Position numbers and translations under genes: made by a program. Shown here piece after piece: positions 8,568 to 17,400 of a stretch of DNA of 64,000 nucleotides. The stretch is from Paraburkholderia dinghuensis (GTDB taxonomy: Bacteria; Pseudomonadota; Gammaproteobacteria; Burkholderiales; Burkholderiaceae), in the NCBI RefSeq assembly GCF_003837865.1, contig NZ_RQIS01000018.1, forward strand, positions 29,286 through 93,285. The letters run 5' to 3'. How positions within the stretch are numbered: position 1 is the first letter of the stretch; each line of letters starts with the position of its first letter. The notes below the pieces were generated by a model. The model did not search any database and was not told where the DNA came from. It saw only the letters and a list, made by a program, of their open reading frames with translations.

Positions 8568-9914
8568 ATGTCCAAAGTTTTTCATAGGATGCCGACGCAG
8601 ACGCTGCCCGTCGCAGTGGCGGGCGACGGCATCGAAATCATCGATTCGACCGGAAAGCGCTACATCGACGCCAGTGGCGGTGCGGCTGTATCGTGCCTCG
8701 GCCACAGCAACGCGCGGGTGATCGAGGCGATCAAACGCCAGGCACGGCAACTGCCCTACGCGCACACGTCGTTCTTCACCACTGAAGCCTCCGAGCAACT
8801 CGCCGACCATCTAATTGCCGCCGCCCCCGAAGGGCTCGACCACGTCTACTTCGTGTCAGGCGGCTCCGAGGCGATCGAAGCCGCGCTCAAGCTGGCGCGC
8901 CAGTACTTCGTCGAGAAGGGGGAGCGTGCGCGTCGTCATTTCATCGCGCGGCGCCAGAGCTATCACGGCAACACGCTTGGCGCGCTCGCGATCGGCGGCA
9001 ACGCGTGGCGCCGTGAGCCATTCCTGCCGATCCTGATTGAATCGCATCATGTGAGCCCGTGCTACGCCTATCGCGAACGTCGCGAAGGTGAGACCGACGA
9101 AACCTACGCGCAGCGCCTCGCCGACGAGCTTGAACAGAAAATCCTCGAACTCGGCCCGGAGAGCGTCGCAGCCTTCATCGCAGAGACCGTGGTCGGGGCA
9201 ACAGCCGGCGCCGTGCCGCCCGTGCGGGAGTACTTCCGCAAGATTCGTGCGGTATGCGACCGCTACGGCGTGCTGCTGATTCTCGACGAAATCATGTCGG
9301 GAATGGGGCGCACCGGCTACCTGTACGCCTGCGACGAAGACGGTGTCGCGCCCGATCTGCTGACTATTGCGAAAGGCCTTGGTGCGGGCTATCAGCCGAT
9401 CGGTGCAACGCTCGTCAGCAAGCGCATCTACGACACGATCGTCGGCGGCAGCGGCTATTTTCAGCATGGACATACCTACATCGGGCACGCGACGGCGTGC
9501 GCGGCCGCGCTCGAGGTGCAGCGCGTGATTGCCGATGAGAAACTTCTCGACAACGTGCTCGCACGCGGCGAGCAACTGCGTTCGCGTCTGCGCGAGCGTT
9601 ACGCGGCGCATCCTTACATTGGGGACGTGCGCGGACGTGGGCTTTTCGTCGGCGTCGAGCTGGTAAAGGATCGCGACACGCGCGAGACCTTCGATCCAGC
9701 GCTGAGACTGCACGCGGCGATCAAGCGCGAAGCGTTCGCGCGCGGGCTGATGGTGTATCCGATGGGCGGCACCGTCGACGGGAAGCGCGGCGATCACGTC
9801 CTGCTAGCTCCGCCATTCATCTGCACTGAGCAGGATATCGATACGATCGTGGAACGCCTTGCCGACGCCATTGATGGCGCGCTTGTCACGACCGGCGTGT
9901 CGCGTGCGGCGTGA
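8568..9914 (+). CDS. Class III PLP-dependent aminotransferase
   Basis: This 448-residue fold-type I enzyme is of the ornithine/omega-amino-acid aminotransferase class. The PLP-contacting aspartate is D240 in LLILDEIMSGMGRTG and the Schiff-base lysine is K269 in DLLTIAKGLGAGYQPIGA. GGSEAIEAALKLARQY near 98-113 binds the cofactor phosphate. The start at 8568 follows GAAGAGAG and gives MSKVFHRMPT; the longer reading from 8529 adds an arginine-rich prefix. The carboxymuconolactone-decarboxylase-like gene begins 30 bases downstream, and an RpiR-type regulator lies upstream. The amino donor and acceptor cannot be read from sequence. Confidence 0.93.
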   Translation: MSKVFHRMPTQTLPVAVAGDGIEIIDSTGKRYIDASGGAAVSCLGHSNARVIEAIKRQARQLPYAHTSFFTTEASEQLADHLIAAAPEGLDHVYFVSGGSEAIEAALKLARQYFVEKGERARRHFIARRQSYHGNTLGALAIGGNAWRREPFLPILIESHHVSPCYAYRERREGETDETYAQRLADELEQKILELGPESVAAFIAETVVGATAGAVPPVREYFRKIRAVCDRYGVLLILDEIMSGMGRTGYLYACDEDGVAPDLLTIAKGLGAGYQPIGATLVSKRIYDTIVGGSGYFQHGHTYIGHATACAAALEVQRVIADEKLLDNVLARGEQLRSRLRERYAAHPYIGDVRGRGLFVGVELVKDRDTRETFDPALRLHAAIKREAFARGLMVYPMGGTVDGKRGDHVLLAPPFICTEQDIDTIVERLADAIDGALVTTGVSRAA

Positions 9915-9944
9915 GCGCGGCGCCTTTCTTACGGAGCCCCACCG

Positions 9945-10511
9945 ATGAAGCGACCGACTTCCCCGCGGATGCCTGCATTCGACGCCGCGCACGCCTCGCC
10001 TGAACAGAAGGTTGTGCTCGACGAAATCCTCTCCGGTCCGCGAGGCAATCTGAATGGGCCGTTCCTCGGCTGGATTCACAGCCCGGAACTGGCTCAGCAT
10101 GCGCAGCGCCTCGGCGCTTTTTGCCGCTACCGCACGGGTTTGCCGCTGCGGCTTTCAGAGCTCGCGATCCTCGTGACGGCGGCGCGCTGGCAGGCGCAGG
10201 CGGAGTGGTATATCCACTATCCGATTGCGCTGCAAGCGGGGGTGCCGGAGGCGCTCGCAGAGCAGATTCGCACGGGCGCCGAGCCGCAGTTCGAAGACCG
10301 CGACGACGCGCTGATCTACGCCTTCGCCACCGAGCTGTACGAGGCAAAGCGTGTGTCCGAGGAAACGTACGCGCGCACGATGGAACGATTTGGCCGTGAG
10401 GTGACGGTCAACCTGGTCGGACTGCTGGGCTACTACGCGCTCGTGGCGATGACGTTGAACGTGTTCAACATGCGCGCCGAAGGGCAGAACACGCTGCCGT
10501 TTGAGGAGTAA
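9945..10511 (+). CDS. Carboxymuconolactone decarboxylase family protein
   Basis: This 188-residue, mostly helical protein belongs to the CMD/AhpD superfamily (PF02627). The segment LRLSELAILVTAARWQAQAEWYIHYPIALQAGV carries the family pattern with the conserved E-W-x-x-H. The AhpD CxxC redox pair is absent (the single cysteine is in FCRYR), so a peroxidase-reductase role is unlikely. The start follows ACGGAG. It is probably co-transcribed with the preceding aminotransferase, from which it is separated by 30 bases. Decarboxylation, lactone chemistry or a structural role are all possible. Confidence 0.88.
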   Translation: MKRPTSPRMPAFDAAHASPEQKVVLDEILSGPRGNLNGPFLGWIHSPELAQHAQRLGAFCRYRTGLPLRLSELAILVTAARWQAQAEWYIHYPIALQAGVPEALAEQIRTGAEPQFEDRDDALIYAFATELYEAKRVSEETYARTMERFGREVTVNLVGLLGYYALVAMTLNVFNMRAEGQNTLPFEE

Positions 10512-11182
10512 TTCCGCCCGACCCCAACTGCGGCTGGTTTCAGACCCGGTTTCCGGTCCGTGTTTGTCGTTGTTGAGCCGCCCCAGACGGTTTCACCGGC
10601 GGGGCATTATGCATTTTGGGCAAATCGGGAATTACCCGGGGAATAATCGGACTCTTGGCGGTCTGTATGACGGCATTATTTCAAATCCACTTTTTGCTAA
10701 ATAGTAATGCTATACGCAGGAAATGGCCTGCAGTAATGAAGTAGTCGCTGAATTAAGCAGAATAAAACGAACGGCCGGACAGGAAACGTTTTCAGTTTCG
10801 ATACGCGATTATTCAGGTAGCGGGATTATGCCGACCGAGTAGCCCGTTACGCAGTAACTTAATACGGGCTGTTGCGATGCGACACCATCGGGCAATGCCG
10901 GTAAATACTTGCTATTTGCCTCGGTGGCGGTGCTGGAGGCAGCTTCTACCGTTCGATTGCGAGTGCGGGTAATTTTTCCGGATGTCATTGCACCTGCAGT
11001 CCCCCATCTCATGGAAAATCCTGATTCATGCGGTTTTTATAAAAAACTGCTTGCACGGTTTAATTCCGGTTGTTAGTCTTGCCAAACTCAAAAAAACAGA
11101 TCGACATTATTTTCAAAGCGACAAGCGAGCGGGGATCGCGAGACCCAGTGGGGTTACCTTTATCCTTTTTCCGGGGAACCAC
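10512..11182. other. AT-rich intergenic region without a supportable gene
   Basis: About 670 bases are visibly richer in A and T than the flanks, especially 10660-10830 and 11010-11130, with runs such as AAAATCCTG and TTTTTATAAAAAACTG. One hairpin-forming repeat is present: AGCCCGT at 10841-10847 and ACGGGCT at 10864-10870. No reading frame here has recognisable protein features. The composition suggests horizontally acquired or decayed DNA, or an extended control region for the downstream gene. Confidence 0.5.
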
Positions 11183-11470
11183 ATGCTTGATACGACCATC
11201 GATATTGCCGAAAACCAGCGTGATGCCATGGCGGGCATTGGAGACGTTGTTACTCTCAAGTCCGGCGGACCGCGCATGACCGTCATGTACGCCGGGCCGG
11301 TCGGTTTTGCCGCGGGACATTGGCTGATCTGCCAGTGGTTCGACGAGCACGGCGAATTGCGACAGGACATGTTCGCGGACGACATGATCCAGATCGAACC
11401 GCGTTCCATTTCCGCGGCGTCGGTGAAATTGCGCCTGCCCGCCAATCGCGCGACTGCCGGACGTACCTGA
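11183..11470 (+). CDS. DUF2158 (YodC-like) small protein
   Basis: The 95-residue protein carries a DUF2158 core: GDVVTLKSGGPRMTV near residues 24-38, followed by HWLICQWFDEHGELRQDMFADD. These are the conserved Gly-Pro, Met and Trp-Phe positions of the family. DUF2158 proteins are small cytoplasmic SH3-like proteins of unknown function. I chose the ATG at 11183, just after GGGGAA, because it places the conserved core at the usual distance from the N-terminus. Longer upstream readings run through AT-rich non-coding sequence. It appears monocistronic. Confidence 0.85.
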   Translation: MLDTTIDIAENQRDAMAGIGDVVTLKSGGPRMTVMYAGPVGFAAGHWLICQWFDEHGELRQDMFADDMIQIEPRSISAASVKLRLPANRATAGRT

Positions 11471-11529
11471 AGCCGGCTCTGCGCCGGATGTGTTTGAGGT
11501 CCTGACGCGGCAGGTCCGGACCGTTTCCC

Positions 11530-12162
11530 TCAGCGCTGCCCCTCAGCTGCGATACGCACGGCAAGGCCGGCCAGCACTGTTCCCATCAGCCAGCGCTGGA
11601 TCACGAGCCAGGTGGGACGTCTATTCAGGAACGCGGCGATCGTGCCTGCCATCAGGGCGACCGTCGCGTTTACGCTGATCGAAAGCGCGATCTGGATCCC
11701 GCCGAGCACAATTGACTGCGCGAGCACGCTGCCGTGCTGCGGATCGATGAATTGCGGCAACAGCGACAAATAGAGGATCGCGATTTTCGGATTCAGCAGG
11801 TTTGTCACGAAACCCATCAGAAACAGTTTGCGCGGCCGGTCGGCTGCGAGTTCGCGCACCTGAAACGGTGAGCGGCCGCCCGGCTTGAGCGCCTGCCACG
11901 CGAGCCATAGCAGATAGATCGCGCCGCCGAAACGCAACGCGTCGTACGCGAATGGCACAGCCATGAGCAGCGCGGTGATGCCGAAAGCCGCGCACAGCAT
12001 GTAGAACACGAAGCCGAGTGCGACGCCGCCGAGCGAGATCAGGCCGGCCTTGCGCCCCTGGCAGATCGAACGCGAGATCAGATAGATCATGTTGGGGCCG
12101 GGTGTGAGCGCCATGCCAAGCGCGACAGCGGCAAAGGCGTAGAGCGGAGCAGCGTGATGCAT
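11530..12162 (-). CDS. LysE/RhtB family amino-acid exporter
   Basis: This is a 210-residue inner-membrane protein with about six hydrophobic segments. The family signature ALTPGPNMIYLISRS lies near the N-terminus and GFVTNLLNPKIAILYLSLLPQF lies mid-protein. Members export amino acids such as lysine, threonine or homoserine lactones. The start at 12162 (MHHAAPLYAF) follows GGAGACC and gives a normal length; the upstream start at 12192 adds ten non-hydrophobic residues. The substrate cannot be deduced. Confidence 0.93.
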   Translation of the reverse strand: MHHAAPLYAFAAVALGMALTPGPNMIYLISRSICQGRKAGLISLGGVALGFVFYMLCAAFGITALLMAVPFAYDALRFGGAIYLLWLAWQALKPGGRSPFQVRELAADRPRKLFLMGFVTNLLNPKIAILYLSLLPQFIDPQHGSVLAQSIVLGGIQIALSISVNATVALMAGTIAAFLNRRPTWLVIQRWLMGTVLAGLAVRIAAEGQR

Positions 12163-12305
12163 GAAGGTCTCCGGTGAAGCGTGGGTGAGCAAGGCCGGGT
12201 TCGGTGAACGGCACTACGTCGGGTGATTATTTCATGCGAGCGCGCTGCACGGGCACAGACGCGGGCCACGTTGGCCGTTCGGGTAAGACGAAGCAGCGGA
12301 ACGCC

Positions 12306-12626
12306 TTAGTGCGACTGGCCCTCGCGATCGGCCGCACGAGCGGTACGCGCCTCGATGTGCCTCGAGAGCAGACCTGAAAACACGCCCATGCCGAGGCGCC
12401 GCTCACGCTCCTTCGTTTGCGCGCCGAGATCCTCCGGTGGATTCGGCTGGAGCGCCCAGAAAAGCGCGAGCATCCAGCCGATACCGGTCCAGCCGAGCAC
12501 GGCGTTGAAGAGTGCGATGACCAGCAGATCATCGCGTTTGCGCCGATCCGCGAGCAGCGCCGGCAGGAAATAGAGCGCGACCGCTGCCACGAGGACGACG
12601 ATCTCGACGACAGAGTGACTCGCCAT
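12306..12626 (-). CDS. Superinfection immunity protein family membrane protein (Imm-like)
   Basis: This 106-residue protein has two hydrophobic segments and the family pattern YFLPALLADRRKRDDL then FNAVLGWTGIGWMLALFW (PF14373). The family is named after the phage T4 immunity protein, but its bacterial members are widespread and mostly uncharacterised. The start at 12626 follows a strong GGAGGA and gives MASHSVVEIV. No phage genes lie nearby, so a defence role should not be assumed. The 45-residue C-terminal tail is charged and probably cytoplasmic. Confidence 0.85.
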   Translation of the reverse strand: MASHSVVEIVVLVAAVALYFLPALLADRRKRDDLLVIALFNAVLGWTGIGWMLALFWALQPNPPEDLGAQTKERERRLGMGVFSGLLSRHIEARTARAADREGQSH

Positions 12627-12799
12627 GTGGATCCTCCGGAACCTGACGGCGCCGCATGCGGCCAATAAATCATTGTCGCGCCAAATCGCGTCGCGCGCAG
12701 AAGGCGGCCTGGCCGGATGGCCAAATGCGTGCTGGCGGGGTACCGGAGCGCGGGGCTTCGGGTCTATCATCGGGGTTTTCTTCGCAGGGACACCCCATC

Positions 12800-14260
12800 A
12801 TGAATTCCGCCACGACCCAGGACGCCCGGCAACTGGATCACGACGAACTCCGTACGTTCGTCGAGCGCAAATGGAACGACGAGATCGTCCCCGCCCTGAC
12901 TGACTACATCGCAATCCCCGCAAAAAGCCCCGCTTTCGACCCCGAGTGGGCGAAGCACGGCTACCTCGAGCGCGTCGTGCGGGACGCGGCACAGTGGGCC
13001 GAGCAACAGCCGGTGCGCGGCCTGAAACTCGAAATCGTGAGACTGCCGGGCCGTACGCCGGTGATCTTCTTCGAGGTACCGGCCACGCGTGCGGGCAGTG
13101 ATGAGACGGTTGTGCTGTACGGCCATCTGGACAAGCAGCCGGAATTCGCGGGCTGGCGGAAAGATCTGGGTCCGTGGACGCCCAAGCTCGAAGACGGGCG
13201 GCTCTATGGCCGCGGCGGTGCTGACGATGGCTATGCGATCTACGCGAGCGTGACGGCCCTGGCGGCGCTCGACGCGCAGGGGATCGAGCGGCCGCGCTGC
13301 GTCGGCCTGATCGAAACCTGCGAAGAGTCGGGTAGTTACGACCTGCTGCCTTATGTGGATGCGCTGCGCGATCGTCTTGGCAGCGTCGGACTTGTGATCT
13401 GTCTCGACTCCGGTGCGGGCAATTACGACCAGCTCTGGCTCACCACGTCGCTGCGCGGCCTGGTGTCGGGCGATCTCGACGTCGAGGTGCTCGAAGAGGG
13501 CATCCATTCCGGCTCGTATGGTGGTATCGCACCGTCCAGCTTCCGCGTGATGCGTCAATTGTTCGAGCGGCTCGAAGACGCCGCCAGTGGCACGTTACTG
13601 CCCAAGGGCTTCCATTGCGCCATTCCTCAAAAGCGCCTGAGCGAGGCTGAAGCCACGGCGAAGATTCTCGGTGATAGCGTGTGGAAGACGCTACCGTGGG
13701 CGTGCGGACAGGACGGCCGTCGTGTGCTGCCCACCACCACGGATCCGCAGCAGGCGCTGCTCGATTCGACGTGGCGGCCTTCGCTGTCCGTGACGGGCGC
13801 GCAGGGCCTGCCGGCGCTCGCGGATGCGGGCAACGTGCTGCGTCCGCGCACGGCTTTCAAGCTGTCGCTGCGGTTGCCTCCGCTCGTCGAGGCGTCGAAG
13901 GCTGTTGCCGATCTCAAGGCGCTGCTCGAATTCGATCCGCCCTATAACGCGAAAGTGACGTTCAGGCCGGATGCCGGTGCCGCCAACGGCTGGAGTGCCC
14001 CCGAACTCGCGCCGTGGCTTTCAGACGCGCTCAACGGCGCCTCGCGCACGCATTACGGCGCTGATTGTGCGTATCTGGGCCAGGGCGGGACGATTCCGCT
14101 CATGAACGTGCTGCAGGCGGGATTCCCGAAGTCGCAGTTCATGGTGTGCGGTGTACTTGGACCGAAGTCGAATGCGCACGGACCTAACGAGTTCCTGCAC
14201 GTGCCCTATGCGAAGAAGCTTACGGCCGTCGTGGCGCAGGTCATTGCCGCCGCGCCTTGA
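12800..14260 (+). CDS. M20 family metallopeptidase (dipeptidase-like)
   Basis: The 486-residue protein has the M20 fold with all metal-site segments: LYGHLDKQPEF (first His/Asp), GRGGADDGYA (bridging Asp), ETCEESGS (catalytic Glu pair) and NAHGPNEFLHV (last His). A dimerisation lid domain lies between, roughly residues 215-390. Its length and LDKQPE motif match the carnosinase/CNDP-like dipeptidase group, so it probably cleaves short peptides with a dinuclear zinc or manganese site in the cytoplasm. The start follows GCAGGGAC. It is convergent with the helicase gene. Confidence 0.93.
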   Translation: MNSATTQDARQLDHDELRTFVERKWNDEIVPALTDYIAIPAKSPAFDPEWAKHGYLERVVRDAAQWAEQQPVRGLKLEIVRLPGRTPVIFFEVPATRAGSDETVVLYGHLDKQPEFAGWRKDLGPWTPKLEDGRLYGRGGADDGYAIYASVTALAALDAQGIERPRCVGLIETCEESGSYDLLPYVDALRDRLGSVGLVICLDSGAGNYDQLWLTTSLRGLVSGDLDVEVLEEGIHSGSYGGIAPSSFRVMRQLFERLEDAASGTLLPKGFHCAIPQKRLSEAEATAKILGDSVWKTLPWACGQDGRRVLPTTTDPQQALLDSTWRPSLSVTGAQGLPALADAGNVLRPRTAFKLSLRLPPLVEASKAVADLKALLEFDPPYNAKVTFRPDAGAANGWSAPELAPWLSDALNGASRTHYGADCAYLGQGGTIPLMNVLQAGFPKSQFMVCGVLGPKSNAHGPNEFLHVPYAKKLTAVVAQVIAAAP

Positions 14261-14267
14261 GGATGCG

Positions 14268-14318
14268 GCAGTGGCGAAGTCCTGGGCGGTCGGTGCCGGG
14301 ATGGGCTGACGCCACTGC
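14268..14318. repeat. Perfect 9-base inverted repeat between convergent genes
   Basis: GCAGTGGCG at 14268-14276 is exactly reverse-complemented as CGCCACTGC at 14310-14318, with a 33-base spacer. It lies just after the M20 stop and before the helicase stop. It may form a terminating stem, but no T tract follows on either strand. Confidence 0.35.
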
Positions 14319-14464
14319 GCGTGCCGCTCATTCGTGAGCCGGCGGCTGCGTGACGCCATCGTGCGGTACGTCAACGCGCCCGCCGCGTCACGATTTGCGA
14401 TCGGTGCGACGTTTGAGCAGATGACCCGCGATGCATCGCGGCGACGCATTCAGCGTCTGTATCG

Positions 14465-17400
14465 TTACCCTGTAACGGGCGCGTCCGTGTGATGGCCGGT
14501 GACGTAGGGCCGGGTGAGCCGCGCCTGTAACGCTGCACGCGTGACTTCGTCGAATACGCCGAGGAAACGGGTTTGTCCCGTGATCAGCGTCGCGGCGGGT
14601 AAGCCGTCGCGGAACACAACGCGATTGCCCGCCAAAGTGGGTACTTTCTCGCCGGGCAGCAGCGTGCCGACGAGATTGAGCGGATCGGCCGCCGAAACGC
14701 AGACCAGCGTGCCGTCGTCTGCGCCGCGCCGGCGCACGTCACGAAGTAGCGCGACGGCTTCGGGCAACGCGAACTGCTCGCCCGAGAGCCCGGTGACGAA
14801 ACGCCCGCCGCGCACGTGTCCGCGCGCCTCCATGCGATGCAGAACGCGCAGCACGTCACGCCACGGAGGCAGCCAGGCCGCCTCGCGGATCAGCAGTTGC
14901 CAGCAGACCACGCCATAGCGCCGCAGCAGCACGTTCGCAACATGCTCCAGCAGTTCCGGGTCGGTGCTCGGGCGGCGCAACGCCATGCTGGCGCGCATTT
15001 GCACCGACGTGTTTGTGTTTCTTGCCATGCCGCGTTTTGCGACGGGCCCGGCTTCTTCGACGGGCGGCCCATGCGGCGCTGCAGCCGCGTCTGCTGCTCC
15101 GTGTGCGCCAACCGCTTCTGCTACGGGCAAGTCGATCCGTCTGAGCACAGCCCAGCGCCCCGCGTCGGCCATTCCGCCGACGAGTGGCGCGAAGCCGCGC
15201 GGCCGTCGGTGTCCATGCCGGACGTGGCGCTTCGCCGCCGGTTTTACGAGCGCGCGCAGTCCCGCGAAACTGTCTGCGTTCACGAGTCCCGCGGCAACCA
15301 GTTCGCCCAGCGCGTTTTCCAGTTCCACCCCGAGCAGATGCGCATCGGCGGCCAACTCGTCGAAGAACATTGCGCCGTGCCGCAGCAACGCGTCATAGAC
15401 CCGCCGCGCGCGCGGTGCAAGGTCCGCCGCGTCCGGTGCATCGAGCAGCGCAGTCCAGCGTGCGAGTTCGCGTCGGGGCAGCAGCACGACGGGTGTGCTG
15501 CGCACCGTCGAACCCGCCGCTTCGCGTGCGGGAAGTCGCCCCCACGCGAGCCGCCCCGAACGGCACAGTTCGTCGAGCATCATCGGCGTGAAATCGTCGA
15601 TACGTGCCGGCAGAATCTCATCCTCCCACGCGAGCGCCGACGCTTCCCACCCCTCCATCTGGCCGATCACTGCATCGAGCGCGTCGCGGCCCGATCCGCG
15701 TAACCCGGCGGCCGTGCGTTGCCATTCGAACAGGAAGCGCATGAAATCGTGGCGCTCGACGGGCTCGATCTCGCGCCGCAGCTTGCGCACGGTATAGCGA
15801 TGAATGCGTGCAAGCAGATGGCGCTCGCACCACTCTTCGTCGCGTGTGTGAGGCGTGAAGCGGCCGCGCATCACCGAGCCCTGCGCCTCGAGCGTTGTGA
15901 GCGCGAGCGCGACGACGCTCGCTTCCAGCGCGAGCGGCCGTGCGATGTGCGCGAGTGTCAGTGGCCCGAAGCCTGAAAGGCGTGCGCGCACCACTTCGAC
16001 AAGTGCAGCCTCTTCGGTCCACGATTCGTCGTAGTCGGGCGGGGGCTCGATCGCCGGCTCGCAGCGCGCCTGAGGATAGATTGCGCGTACGCAGTTCAGA
16101 CGTTCGGCGCACACCCAGAGCGCATCTTCCTGCGCGATCGTGAGCCGGGTCGCGCGTCCCGCATTCGCCAGCGCGCGCAGCCAGTCGAGCCACTGCGGTT
16201 CATGTTGCGCTTCGCGTTCGGCGATGCAGCCGAGTGTCGTGAGCGCATCGTGCATCTCGTCGGCGTCGCGCACCTGCGGCCAGGCCTCTTCGCGCACGCT
16301 TGCGATTGCGTCGGTGTCGAGCGCGCCCAGGTCGTCCGCCGATTCCGGGTCGCTCCAGCGACGGTTCAGCACCGCCTGGGTGCGGCGTTCTTCGATCGGC
16401 GCATCGTCGAGGAACGCGTAAGGGCGCGCCGTGAGGATTTCGGCGGCGAGCGGCGAGGGCGAGTTCAGTTCGCGCGTCACGAGCCGCACGTCGCCCGCCT
16501 CGATGCGACGCAATAGTGCGAGCCAGCCCTCGGTGTCCATCGCATCGTGCAGGCAGTCGTCGAGCGTTTGATCGACTAGCGGATGCCGTGGAATATCGCG
16601 TTCGCCCGCGAGGTTCTCGAAGCACGCCACCTGATCGGGAAACACTGCCGCGAGCAGGTCCTCGCTGCGCATGCGCTGGATCTGCGGCGGCGTCTTGCGG
16701 CCGCCCGTCATGCGCGGCAGCGCGAGCGCCGTAGTGGCATTCCAGCGCCAGCGCACGCCGAAAAGCGGGGCGTCGAGGAGCGCCTGCACGAGCAGATGCT
16801 CGGCTGAATTCGAGTGCAGGTAGCGCCAGACCTCGTCGAGCGCGAAGCTGTGCGCGCCGGTGAGCGAGAGGATGATCGCGTCTTCGGTGGCAGCGGCCTG
16901 CAATTCGAAGTTGAACTGACGGCAGAAGCGCTTGCGCAGCGCGAGCCCCCAGGCGCGGTTGATCCGGCTGCCGTAGGGCGAATGGATGACGAGCTGCGTG
17001 CCACCCGATTCGTCGAAGAAGCGCTCCATGACCAGCGTGTCGTGGGTCGGCAAGGCGGTGAGGGCGGTGTGTGCGCGAACGAGATAGTCGGCGATCTGAC
17101 GCGCAGCGGCATCTTCGAGTCCGATCGCGTCGATCAGCCACTGGCTGACGCGTTTGATAGCGTCGGAGGCGGGTTGGGCATCACCGCTTTGTCCGCGTTC
17201 AGAAACGCAACTAACAGCCAAGTCCGCCTCGCGCACGCCTTTCGGCCGCTTCATGGCGCTGGCCGCGGATTCGTCCACCAACGAAACCGGGTCATTCCGA
17301 CCCTCGCCAGGCATTTCGTTTTCGACCTGCGAGCGCAACCGCGCGATCGCGAAGGACAACTCATCGCTGCGCCCCGGCGCTTCGCCGAGCCAGAACGGAA

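Noticed and set aside
12306..12626. Prophage remnant around the superinfection-immunity-like gene
   Set aside because: The flanking genes are ordinary exporter and peptidase genes, with no integrase, attachment site or phage structural genes.
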